Positions 23,499 to 36,241 of a stretch of DNA of 59,093 nt are shown in pieces; within the stretch, counting starts at the first letter, position 1, and each line of letters starts with the position of its first letter. The DNA is taken from positions 1-59,093 of the forward strand of contig ML769411.1 in the NCBI GenBank assembly GCA_009733575.1. Reading direction: 5' to 3'. The notes beneath the pieces are model-generated. The model did no database searches, was not told the origin of the DNA, and saw only the letters and a program-made list of their open reading frames with translations. A program made the position numbers and the translations under genes. Origin of the DNA: Gymnopus androsaceus JB14 (taxonomy: Eukaryota > Basidiomycota > Agaricomycetes > Agaricales > Omphalotaceae).

Positions 23499-24597
23499 AG
23501 ACGTGAATATGGCTGTATTTGACGTGTGGATCCAAATAATGCATACTTTCGTAATATCAATTATCGTCGCGTGAAACCTCTCGGGGTTGATTCTTTAGAC
23601 CTTGATTTTTTTTCCTGTCCCCGTCGCGGTCACAGTGAAGTTATGCATACTAGGCTTGCCTTTTCTTGATGGCTGGCTAATCACCGGCTGCAGGTTCCAC
23701 ATGAACGACTTGCAGATTCTGTGGAAGTGATGTTGAGAGCGTATTAGCCACACGTCTCAAAGGTTTTTCGTCCCTCGAATTGTGAACTTTTTGAAAAAAA
23801 TAATAATAAAGACCAAATCGACTGGCGGATGAGGGGCGTGGAGCGTCTTCCCGACGAGCAAACGTAAGGCTCAGTGTCTTAACCAAAAGACATTTTGAGA
23901 CATGCACGGGCTAATACGCTCTAGTAACTAAAGCACATATGCACTGTTGGCATTGTTGCGAGAATAGTGCCTACGGTCGATCTTATCCGCGTCGCGCGGC
24001 CACAATGAAGTTATGCATGCTAGGTTTGAACTTTCCTTGAAATAATGATACTGCCTGATGGATGTTCTCGTAGAGTAATGCAAAGTTCAATCCATTCCGA
24101 CATACAGTGAGTAGTTTGATCCTATCGGACCGCCATCTCAAAGGGCGTGCAATAAACGTCGTGACTAGGCCGCCATGATCTGTGCCGCCTTACAATAAGC
24201 TGAAAGGTCCGAGGATCAGAAATAATATTTATGTGACCAGATGTATGGCGCTGCATTCCAATCCAATAGACATGGCAATAGGTAGACCCGTCAAATATGT
24301 ACCAGTGGCAGGATGGACAGGGACAGACAAGGGACAGGAGTTATGACTATTTGGCATATTCGGGCAGACGAAATTAATGATATCATGATATGGTGATAAG
24401 ACGGTCAAAGCGAGTATTACGGTCCAAAAATAGCTTCATCAAGCTTCTAGACTTGAAGCTTGGAGCGCGGCTGGGGAGCTGCTAGCAATCTGTCACATTT
24501 ATTGCCACTAGTCGAAATTTATCCAGTATTATACACATATATACAAAAAAAAAAAAGGTATACATACACAACTCGAATTCTTTCAAATTAAAGGTAT

Positions 24598-26180
24598 TCA
24601 AGAGGTTTTGTTGGTATCAGTTTGGGACTTGTCCGAGTCGTTAATACACCAATCCGCTTTGGGAGATGACAAACTTAGAGCGAGATGCTCTCGCTCGCTA
24701 GCCGTATTGACGCTTGTTGTGTCGGGAATGGCGTCGTCGATAGTGGTGTCCGCAGGTCTGCGGAAAGCCAGTTCATGGCTACGAGCCTCCTCATGTCGAC
24801 CGGAGGCATATCCCAAGGATGTGCTGCCTCGAGCAAGAACCAACGCCATGCTTTTGCGTCCGTTGATGTTCGCAAGGACCACTATTGAATAAAGGTTACA
24901 GAGGAGGAAGGCGCTAATAAAAGCAGCGTAAATTAAAGGTCTAGTTCAAAGTTATACGCACTGTTCACTTACACAGAAAGATACGTGTAGTTCGTCTTGA
25001 AATGTTGGAAGAGAACAAGCACTAGGAGTGCAGCAATGGCTGTGATGCTGCCTGTCTCAATGACGCGGAGTATGAGCTTTTGGAGCACAGCCCGAGTCTG
25101 TTTAGAAAATGCGTCGTTTCCAGCGATATGTAGCTTAACAGAAACAGCATCAGCAGCTGTAGGGATCTCTAACGCTACACTGCATGCTCACCACGGTAAT
25201 CATACTGGCCGCAACGATGATATCGCCCACGAAACCTCCAGAAAGCCAAATCTATTCGATGGTCAAATGTGATTGATCTCCACCCGTTTTTTCTACGACT
25301 TACGGTGGCGACCTTGTTGAGTGCTGCTATATCTGCAAGTGTTGCGGATTGGGCGGCCTAAGACATTCAAGATGCTAATCAGCTTATTGAATCCCCTGGG
25401 CGAACAAGAATAATTTACAATGATTCCGCCGTAATACGATGCCCCAGCTTGCATTAATGAAATCTATGGTTGCTCGGACGTCAGCTACCGCGACAGCATG
25501 GTCTTGTAAATTCGTCCGTACCATCACCACGAGAACCACCACGCATCTGATTAATACGTTTCTGCTGTTGAAAGCCCATAATCGCCTGGAAAAAGGAAAT
25601 CAGATGTAGAGATCTCTAAATTCCGGAGTAGCGTACCAGCAGAAAAATAACTGCTCTATCATCGTCACTGCCGATAGATGTTAATGTGGTGGAGAGATAA
25701 TAAAATTTGAAAGGCCTACTAGTCCCACTCAGTATAGTGTGCGCACTTGCTTGCCATGGTACTATCAGGAACGTGTCCTGCTGTCCCCATCCACTGACGA
25801 GGAATTTCCATGTCCAAGTGAACGCGATGATTGAATGGGTGATCGATAGAGCGAAAAGTGTGTAGACTAAAGATCGTTCGATAAGTGCGCAAAACACCGA
25901 GGGAGCTTGACGCACCAAGAATCTTGATTCCAAGTCTTTCCTTTAAAGACTCTGTATAAAATGTGTATACTTGAAGAGTCAGGATCCCCAGAAGACCCCA
26001 TTCCAAGGTGGTCCCAACGAGCTGAATAGACGCAAAATACTCTCAGATTAATTTTCTTGACCCTTCATTATTGATTGGATGAGGCGCCTTACCAAAGGGC
26101 CCGTCCTAAAGAGCAGCATGTTATTAAGTGCATGAGTAGATGATGCTAGAGACGTACAAAGGAATAAGACTTTCGGACAT
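24598..26180 (-). CDS. DUF6534 seven-helix membrane protein, copy B
   Basis: Exons give a GPLVGTTLEWGLLGILTLQVY helix, VFCALIERSLVYTLFAL, HSIIAFTWTWKFLVSGWGQQ, WRLWAFNSRNVLIRCVVVLV, IWLSGGFVGDIIVAASM, VLVLFQHFKTSYTYLSV and NINGRKSMALVLARGS. This order of hydrophobic helices is that of the DUF6534 family, which is widely expanded in Agaricomycetes and of unknown function. The start is uncertain: MSESLIPLYVSSIIYSCT from 26180 runs into TAA before GPLV, so an in-frame ATG near 26127 may be used. An extra A near 25940 (GGAAAGAC, against GGAAGAC in copy A) shifts the frame +1. Confidence 0.72.
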
Positions 26181-26616
26181 CTTCCTGCTACGGTTGGGCA
26201 AAGTCAGTGCTGAGCAACTGACGGTCGGGTTAAAAGGAAGGCGGGTTAAAAGGAAAGCGGGTATCGCAATTTTATCTCTTGGAGCTTTTGTACTTGTCCG
26301 TCGGCTTTCACAAAGAAGAATTAAATTGAAAATAGCACGTTTAGAGCGCCCGGATCTGACGGACATCAGGCTAAATGCTGAAATGTAGCGTCTAGTATAT
26401 TGTGCACTGTTGTGGACTGCTGTTCTCCGAGGACGCGGGCTGACACGGGTCATGGTTTTGAATATGACTGGAAAAAAAAAAGTATGAAGATCTCAACGAT
26501 CTCAATCAGAAAAGACGGTAAATGAAGGGTCAAGGTAGTTCAAGGCAAGGTCCAGAAGTCCAAGAACGGGAGGCAAGGGAGGGCGTTTACTTACTACTGC
26601 CAGAAACCACAAGCAG

Positions 26617-26634
26617 CATCAGCAAAACCTGATG
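26617..26634. mobile_element. 18-base insertion made of transposon ends
   Basis: CATCAGCAAAACCTGATG is flanked by AG on both sides, while duplication copy A has the uninterrupted AAGCAGCTG (about 20193). The inserted bases equal the left terminus of the element at 34448-35254 (CATCAGCAAAACCTGG) joined to its right terminus (CTGATG). Confidence 0.6.
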
Positions 26635-26887
26635 AGCTGTTAGCGGTTCTCATCTGGAACAGCTGCAGCCATATGCCCAAAGGGCAAGCCCAGACTTATT
26701 GCTCATGAAATAGCTGTGGGGCTCTTTCCGTCTTATCATAAACGGCGGAAATTTTGAAGTGTTCATCAGTGATCGGTTTTGCAGGCATCACGGAAATGTT
26801 ACCTCTATACTAGCGGTCCCGAGTCGACTATCGAACATAACCCCCAGCCTCTTCCCTTCTTCTTGAACGCCACCTCAATCCTCAGCA

Positions 26888-27911
26888 ATGATTGTGCTCG
26901 GACAGGAGCAGTGGCTGAATATCTATGACTGTAAGTATTCATTTAGGCATTGCTGACGGAAATCCTACTAACAGAATCCCCGTAATGTAATAGTCGGCAG
27001 AAGATTCTTTACCGTGGTTGGAGCTTTGGCTCTCCCTGGATCATTTATTGTGAACTCGCCCTTCGGTCGCTTTACCCCTCGGAGTACCTTTTTGACCGTG
27101 AACGGTATGTTCGGAGTCCTATGTTGACCGTCTGCTGAAAGTCAATGTAGGGAGACTCGGATGGGTGCTCATGGAAGTTTGGGCTCCTCTGGGATTCGTA
27201 TTGGGGCTGCTCAATTCGCCACTCGCAATCGGATCGTCCCCAGCACTCACAAAACCACAAATGATAGTGGCAGGCTGCTTCCTCACACACTATATCAATC
27301 GAGCATTCATTTCCCCTGCCCGCACACCGTCACGTTCCCGAATGCATCTTATCATGCCCTTAACCGGGTTGATTCTGAACACGGTTAATGGTGGACTCTT
27401 GGGGACTTACCTATCATCCCCATTCGCGCATGAATACCTCCAACCAGAAAGGGCATTTGGGTCACCCACGTTCTATGTCGGCGTATTCTTCTGGGCGATA
27501 GGATTCATTGGGAACGTTTGGGCAGATGAGATACTTGCGAACATTCGGAGAAAGGCAAACTCGAAGAGAGCTGATGTTGCGAAAAAGGATGTCGGAAAAG
27601 AGTACTACGGTATTCCGCATGGCTTCTTGTACAGGTGGATATCGTTCCCAAACTATCTGTGCGAGTGCATAGAGATGTTCGGATTTGCGTTGGCCGCATC
27701 ACCGGTTCCTAATTTCGCAGCTATGGCATCCCCGGAAACAGCTTATGACATGTCCCACTTCGCCCCGACTTTCACTCCTCCGTGGATCTTCCTCTGGGCC
27801 GAGCTTTGCATATTGATCCCAAGAGCGTACAAAGGCCATCAGTGGTACAAGCAGAAATTTGGTGATGCATATCCGAAGGATAGAAAAGCTATGATTCCGT
27901 ATATTTTTTAA
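26888..27911 (+). CDS. 3-oxo-5-alpha-steroid 4-dehydrogenase family protein
   Basis: Three exons (26888-26930, 26994-27104, 27151-27911) give 304 residues in an unbroken frame from MIVLGQEQWLNIYD to the stop TAA. The C-terminal half carries family signatures: GIPHGFLYRWISFPNYLCE, EMFGFALAA and GHQWYKQKFGDAYPKDRKA. Several hydrophobic helices precede these, as expected for an ER membrane reductase. The family reduces enone double bonds of steroids or polyprenols with NADPH. The fungal substrate cannot be inferred from sequence, though an ergosterol-related lipid is plausible. No lesions seen. Confidence 0.88.
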
Positions 27912-28409
27912 AATGTTTAAAATTTAAAAGTTGAAATTAAGTTTGAGAGACGGCGCCAGCAGTAGACAGTATGTTGAAAGTGAAGTAGTGGCTCTTTAGC
28001 CTATAGCGGATTGCCGTTCAATGTGCTGGAAATATGGGATGCATGTGGGATGCAGAGGAAGCGAAGTCTTCGACGCATATAGATTAGATTAGATAGAATC
28101 AGATGGATATATTGATCGTCATGACGTCACGTATTGCATCTCTCTTTCTCCTCCACTATGACGGGTTCAGACTTTCAACCTCGATGGACTTGCAAATATC
28201 GCAGACGTTTGTCCTATATCTTGTATTATCTACCGCTCACGTCTAAATGTTACTTAAACAGCCAAAGATCCAATTGAGGTGTGTGGTCCAAGTGCTCGTC
28301 ACGGTGTTGCGCACTCGTTTTGATTTCCATACTCAGGCTCAGCAGCTCTACAACCACAGCAAGTCCTTCATCTTTCCTATTAGCTATTTGCTCAAGCGAC
28401 TCTTATTTA

Positions 28410-29043
28410 GTTCGGACTGTCGCCTACCTTCTCGACGCGTCGTCAGAATGGCTTATACCGTCGTAGTCTCTTCTAAGCAGAGTCGAATACAAACTGACAT
28501 GGATTGTATAGGACATTCCCATTCTTAGCTTCCCTTCCAAGTGAAATGCAGTTTGGTCTTGATTCCGTGATTGGCGCTGTTATTCCGGGGTTTGGAGATG
28601 CTATTGGAATGATACTATCATTCTACCAGTTGTTCTTGAGCATGCTGTTTGGGTTGCCTTTGGATGTAATAGGAACGATGGTATGTCCTACGTTACTCAT
28701 CTGAATATGCCATGCATTAATCATTTGCAGGTATTCTACATCTTTGCCGACGCGTTTATTGGAATTATTCCTTTCGTCGGTACGACGCAGAGTTCGTATA
28801 TGCTCGATCACTGCTCATCCGATGACATTTTGTAGGAGAATTTCTTGACGTTGCATTCAAAGCGAACATTTACAACCTCAGGTTGTTGGAAAAGGAACTC
28901 AAACGAAGCAAGTGGGCCTCTGCTGTATGTGCTCGTCTCAATCCATATTTTTAAAGTATTGACTTGTTATTTAGGTTCTTATACCGCAATATACAGATTG
29001 GATACCACGACCCAAGAAGAAGAAATTCAACGTATCAAAATAA
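28410..29043 (+). CDS. DUF4112 domain protein (start uncertain)
   Basis: The exons read VAYLLDASSEWLIP, then LASLPSEMQFGLDSVIG, AVIPGFGDAIGMILSFYQLFL, FYIFADAFIGIIPFVGEFL, DVAFKANIYNLRLLEKELKR and VLIPQYTDWIPRPKKKK-stop, joined by short GT-AG introns. The order FGLDxxIG..PGxGD, then D..xGxIPxxG, then FKAN..N..LLE is the DUF4112 pattern. The protein has at least two membrane-spanning hydrophobic stretches and a basic tail. Upstream exons between 28246 and 28410 are likely, but I could not fix the start. Function unknown. Confidence 0.75.
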
Positions 29044-29342
29044 GCGCATCTATACCTGTTTGTATTTATATTCTGTTCGAATTATCTACCATCCCTCGCG
29101 TACACGTCGTGTTAGCCCCTTTCTCCGGCCCGCTGCCTACTTGCGTGCATCAGCGCGCATCCTCATGCCATCCAAACTAAGCTTAAGCATGCTCTGAACG
29201 ATATCATGATGAAACAAAGAATTTTTCTCAGTCGACTCTGAGTGGCTCCCAGATGATGCATCGATGAGGATTCTCGGAGTCCTCAGTCGCGTGCGAATTT
29301 GAAGCGACGTGATAATCTCCTTTCCAACCGTCATCTCGAATC

Positions 29343-31248
<1,906 letters not shown>

Positions 31249-31674
31249 AGAAGAGTTACAAGGTGTCTTTTATGATTTAATGTGTTCGTATGTACATGAG
31301 GTAAAAACAAAGCGGTTCTTGCGAATGGTCAAAGCAAGGTTTCGTAAATTGCAATTTTTGAGGTCGGTTTTCAAGGATAGTTAACTCTGCTTCATCGCAA
31401 GGCATGGTAAAATATCAGTGAACTTACCATAACGTTACGCTCTGCTTTCCAGGCCTCAAATATTTTCTCCGCCACAGCATGAGAACCATGCTGTGAAGCA
31501 GAAGGGTAGGGAAGTGAATGAAGCTGACTCGCAGAAAGCAAACGCCACCTATTAACCACTAATTCCATTGTTAATTACCGAGCTCTTGTTTATCTTCAGC
31601 AGCACTGTTCCAACGTCGGTAGAGGTCGCAGGCCCGCCGGCTTTTTTCTTCATCTTCCGAGTCTTTGGGCGATG

Positions 31675-31810
31675 AATTTGGAATACCGTCGAAGTACACT
31701 TCGCCACCTATACTTATTCATCTGAACGACAACATCAAAGACCTCTGGTAACAAATTTTCAGTAATGCCAATTCAACTAAGAACAATACCTTTCCGATGA
31801 CGGTGAGTGC
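31675..31810 (-). pseudogene. Short relic of the ABC transporter NBD2 exon
   Basis: The stretch GGAATACCGTCGAAGTACAC...TTCGCCACC and the following ATGACGGTGAG match the region around 37935-38095 of the full transporter. It stops at the point where the hypothetical-gene duplication begins. Confidence 0.65.
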
Positions 31811-31871
31811 CGGGAGCGGAATATGTTGAGTCACGCTGCGATTTTCAAATATCATCTCTCTTTGTGCAGAC

Positions 31872-32686
31872 ATGTCTTCGAGAGACCGGACTCAACACGC
31901 TTTAAACGGCTCTCTCGATGACAGAGACACATTCAATAGGACTCTTTCACGCCAAGAAGTCATGATTTTGTTTCAAAAATATCCATTCATATTCAAGGCC
32001 AGGGGCATAACGCAGTCCGAACTAGAAAGTGCAACGGACTCGGACGACATCTCGACTCCAGTAAGATCGATTATCGGTGGCGCTATTTTTCAATATGGCT
32101 CTCTTGCCACAGCGGAACGTGAATGCAAAGCTATGTGCGAGCAGACCATTACATTAGGGGTGTGTCATATCTTCACACTTTCACCGCCTCTGTTATGCTA
32201 ATCCTAGCTCATATCCAGAGCCCACCTAGCAATACTGCGCGACTGTTCCAAGTGATGATTCGGGGTCATCCATGGGTGGCCAAGTTTTGGCAGGAGTCAT
32301 GGCAGGAGCTCTCCGGTACCATTTACATGGAATTATACGACCCGCGTACCAATGCCGTCGTCGCCCTGTCTCCCCGGGATGTGTTATTTGCTGAAGCTGT
32401 AGGACCGTGCTCATCTCTTCAGGCCCTGGAGGAGCACCAAGCTGGGATCCGTGATTGTGAAACTGGCGAGATGCTTGGTGGATGTACTGTTCGCTCCGTT
32501 GAAAAGGATACATGGGTGCTTCTTGGAAAGATGAGATACTATCTTGTGCTCCAGAAGAATGGGAAAGGTCATCCATTCATCATAGATGCTCCATATGTCC
32601 CATCCACCACTGATCATGTCTTTGTAAGCAAACTGTCTTCTCTTCTTACGCTTGCTCACTCCCACAAAACCCAAGGCGAATGCTAG
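31872..32686 (+). CDS. Hypothetical protein, family member 1
   Basis: Two exons (31872-32159 and 32219-32686) join GSLATAE...TITLG to SPPSNTARLFQVM. The protein starts MSSRDRTQHALNGSLDD and has LFQKYPFIFKARGI, FQVMIRGHPWVAKFW and KNGKGHPFIIDAPYVPST segments. I do not recognise the family. Related copies at 34201-35842 and 45308-45690 show that it is a local multi-copy gene. Copy 1 seems to have one extra C near 32661, so its end (KTQGEC) differs from the longer tail NASLMAGTEIW in copy 2. Confidence 0.55.
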
Positions 32687-32689
32687 CTT

Positions 32690-33477
32690 AATGGCTGGTA
32701 CTGAAATCTGGTGACTGGTCAAATCATTTCTCATGGTCAGCCTTTGATAGTATCTGCTTTTCCTTCTGTTCATCCCTAAAATCAATTTGTACTTCCACCA
32801 GTGGTTGGTTTCGCCGTGTAATATGTATAGATATGAACGAGACATGTACGGTATTCATTTTAATCATTGTTGAACCGCCTTACTGTGTGCTGCCTTTTCA
32901 ATTGTCATCTCTTTAATGGCGGCCCCGAGCGAGTGAAGGTCCTCCTAGCATTCAACTGGAATGAACACCTCATAAGCTCATGGCTAAGAGGATCGACACC
33001 ACGGTCAAGGCTATTTTCCTATTTTTGAAAAAACTTCCGGAAGACTTAAGGGAGAATTTACCTTTCCAGGGCAATTTCCCACCTGGGAAATGTAAGCTAT
33101 TGCCGCGAAAAGCTTTGTGCTTCTTCATGTTTCCTGAAGTTTTTCCCGGTTGGCATGGTTTCCTTTTTCCACTCTGGAAAAGGACAGAGGACAAAGAGCC
33201 CTTTGTTTGAATACATTTTCTCGAGAGGAAAAAGGGAATTATTGTAACCGAGAAAATGCTCGTAAAAAACAAAGAAGTACAAAGCTTTTTGCTATCAAGA
33301 TTAACGTAATATTCAGATCGGAATAAGTCTCGCAAAACATAGATTTTCCACTAAGCTTTCTCAACAAATTTCCAGAAATGGATAAATAGCCCTAACCGTG
33401 GTGCGATCAGATAAGAATACAATTCTCCCGTGCCATCTTCAGAAGAGGGATCTCACTTGGAACAAAGGTGAATCTCA
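32690..33477. other. Intergenic, no gene recognised
   Basis: AT-rich noncoding sequence. Frames here are short and on both strands. I see no repeat partner inside the window for 32990-33400. Confidence 0.4.
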
Positions 33478-34115
33478 CAATTTTATGTCTGCAGACGAAT
33501 GATCAAGGCAACACCCCCCTTCAGCCTGTTTTAGAGTGAAGACTGGATGTCAGCATCAGTTTCTTTTGAGTTTTTTAGCCGAAGTCGCTGTCACAGAAAC
33601 TGTTTCGGAAAACGAGGCATTAGAATGAGATTCGAATGTGGACCTTCGTCCAAGATGGGCTCTTGGATTCACGAACCATCGCACGAGCAAGAGCTAGACT
33701 CGAACCAGTCGCCCGTGTAAAGATTTTAGGTGATCAAGGAGCGGAAAGTGATTCCGCACATCACGTCTCTGTAGCAGGGAGTGGTTCAAATCTAAGCAAG
33801 AGCAAGAATGGCAGTTCCTCCGCCAGCTACAGCTGTGTCCAAACCAGCTCGAGCATCTTCATCTTCACTTTGAATGGAATATAGACCAGCGAAGCGCAAC
33901 GCGTTGTATAGAGCAGCATGGTCGAAAGAATCGAGGTTCCGTCTGAAGGTACCATTCAGAAGCTCAGGCTACGAATAACATGAAAAATTCTCTGTGGAAA
34001 CGCCTACATACCATCTGAGGGATGATTGTAATCTTTGTTCTCAAATCTTCTAGGTAGAGGGATGAAGTTGGAATACCGTCAAAGTACACTTCGCCACCTG
34101 TATACATAGATGCAT
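33478..34115 (-). pseudogene. Relic of the ABC transporter 3' end
   Basis: This matches the full gene around 37400-37980 (for example GATCAAGG.AACA.CCCCCTTCAGC and ACGAACCATCGCACGAGCAAGAGC) with several indels, and the frame is lost. Together with hypothetical copy 2 it forms one repeat of a two-part module. Confidence 0.8.
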
Positions 34116-34200
34116 CAAGTCTTCAGTAATGCCAATTTTTGACGGGAGCGGAATTTGTCGAGTCACGCTGCGATTTTCAAATATCATCTCTCCGTGCAGA

Positions 34201-35842
34201 CATGTCTTCAAGAAACAGGACTCAACACACTTTAAACGGTTCTCTCGATGACAGAGACGCATTCGATAGGACTCTTTCACGCCAAGAAGTCATGACTCTG
34301 TTTCAAAAATATCCATTCATATTCAAGGCCAGGGGCATAACGCATTCCGAGCTGGAAAGTGTAGCGGACTCGGACGATATTTCGACTCCAGTAAGATCGA
34401 TTATCAGTGGCGCCATCCTTCAGTATGGCTCTCTTGCCACAGCGGAACATCAGCAAAACCTGGTTGTTCGCTGGAGCTCTCAGAGCATTGAATTGAGCTC
34501 TGGAGACCTCTGGAGACCTCTGGCTGCTCTGGCTGCTCTGAAGCTGCCATCAGCCAAACCTGGATATTCGCTGGAGCACTCAGAGCATTGAATTGCGCTC
34601 TGGAGAGCTCTGGAGAGCGAGCTGTCAGACTTGAATGTCAGTTAAGTGACATAAAAGGAAACGGTTGCCAGGCCCTTCCTTTTACATCACATAACTGACA
34701 GAACGGTCACCCGATGCTGTAAACTGTCAGGACATCGTATAAAGGTGTCGCTGTTCAGCTCAAAGTTGAACGTTGACTTGTGCTTTTTTTTTTTTCTTCC
34801 TTCCCTCCATTGTCACAACTCGGTTTCACTTTCTTTCCTCTCGCTGTAAGTCAATATCCCCTTTCGGCATCAATCAGTGACTGATGTTTTTAGAAATGAC
34901 TAATGGATGTAGGCCAGAGGATGGCTTGGCGAACGGGAATAGTATAAGTTTATTACATAGTACTATGTAGTAGTAGTACCTTGTCCAACACCTGTAATTC
35001 AGAAGTGTATAATAACAATAAAATGCTTTATAATTATAATTATTGCATGTGAAAATTTGATATGTAAATTCTCAATTGAATGGAGCTCGGTAACCTGAAT
35101 CGTCAAATGATGGGTGGTCTCCAGAGAGCTCCAGAGAACTCAATAGTCCTCCAGAGCTTCCTGGAATTACTATCCTTGCTACAGCTGCTCCAGAAGCTAT
35201 GGGTGCTCTGGAGCTCTCTGGAGATCTCTGGAGACCACCCAGGTTTTGCTGATGAATGTGAATGCAAAGCTATGTGCGAGCAGACCATTACATTAGGGGT
35301 GTGTCATATCTTCACACTTTCACTGCTTCTGTTATGCTAATCCCAGCTAATATCCAGGGCCCACCTAGCGATACTGCACGAGTATTCCAAGTGATGCTGC
35401 GGGGTCACCCATGGGTGGCGAGGTTTTGGCAGGAGGGTTGGCAGGTACCCTCTGGCACCATTTACACGACCCTCGTACCAATGCTGTCATCGCCCTGTCT
35501 CCCCGCGACATGTTATTTGGGGAAGATGTGGGACCATGCCCATCTCTTCAGACCCTCGAGGAGTTCCGGGCCAGAATCCGTGACTGTATAACGGGTGAAA
35601 TGATTGGTGGTACTGTTCGCTCAGTTGAGAAAGACACTTGGGTGCTTTTAGGGAAGAAGAGGTACCATCTTGTGCTCCAGAAGAATGGGAAGGGCCATCC
35701 ATTCATCATAGACGCTCCAAATGTCCCATCAACCACTGATCACGCCTTTGTGAGCAAACTGTCTTCTCTTCTTATTGCACTTGCTCACCCCACAAAACCC
35801 AAGGCGAATGCTAGCTTAATGGCTGGTACTGAAATCTGGTGA
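34201..35842 (+). pseudogene. Hypothetical protein, family member 2, disrupted
   Basis: The first exon (MSSRNRTQHTLNGSLDD start) is close to copy 1, but after GSLATAE it is interrupted by an 807-base insertion (34448-35254). The second exon resumes at about 35356 with GPPSDTARVFQVM. A 10-base deletion after ACCATTTACA (about 35468), compared with TTTACATGGAATTATACGAC in copy 1, shifts the frame. The rest (DPRTNAVIALSPRD to NASLMAGTEIW) is open. Not expressed as an intact protein. Confidence 0.75.
34448..35254. mobile_element. 807-base inserted element with terminal repeats CATCAGCAAAACCTGG
   Basis: The insertion is absent from hypothetical copy 1, which reads AGCGGAACGTGAATGC at the same place. 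Its ends are CATCAGCAAAACCTGG and the complement CCAGGTTTTGCTGATG. A second internal copy of the left end occurs at about 34550. Palindromic CTCTGGAGAGCTC motifs fill both ends. The centre has an inverted repeat (TGTCAGTTAAGTGACATAAA and its mirror, 34637-34705), a TATAAA at 34739 and a poly-T tract. AA flanks both ends, suggesting a 2-base target duplication. Superfamily unknown. Confidence 0.7.
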
Positions 35843-35859
35843 CTGGTTAGATTGTTTGA

Positions 35860-36241
35860 TATTATCACTGCTTTTCCGTCTGTTCATTTCTGAAAATCAA
35901 ATTGTACTTAGTTCAAGTCCACCAGTGGTTGCGTTCGTCGTTGGCTGCTATTGAAGCTAATATGTATAGGATAGATATAAACGAGATAGATCCTAATGTG
36001 TATTGTACATAATCATTGCATTCTGAATCGAACCGCCTTATGCTGCCTTTCCGATTGTCGATCTCTCTAACAGTGGCCATGCTATCCTTGAGAATGTGGA
36101 TTTTATCCCGGACAAAGATGAGCGAACGAAGATTGTTAGTATGTTTCTCGCGCATCGTCATGAATTCGCGCGCGCCTTCAGCGCTACAGCGTCGAATAGA
36201 ATCCATATATATCAAGTACGTACGCATAAAAAATAAATGTA
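35860..36241. other. Spacer between hypothetical copy 2 and the ABC transporter
   Basis: No coding sequence supported. The part from about 36185 is repeated at about 45845-45900 ahead of the duplicated transporter end. Confidence 0.4.

Larger units (their letters stand above)
23113..26672. repeat. Segmental duplication, copy B
   Basis: Direct copy of 16338-20222. It lacks the 685-base MITE of copy A, keeps the full DUF6534 gene, and carries an 18-base insertion at 26617-26634 that A lacks. Confidence 0.93.

Noticed and set aside
34620..35000. Possible solo LTR starting TGTCAGACTTG
   Set aside because: No matching CA end with target duplication could be found; kept only as the core of the 807-base element.
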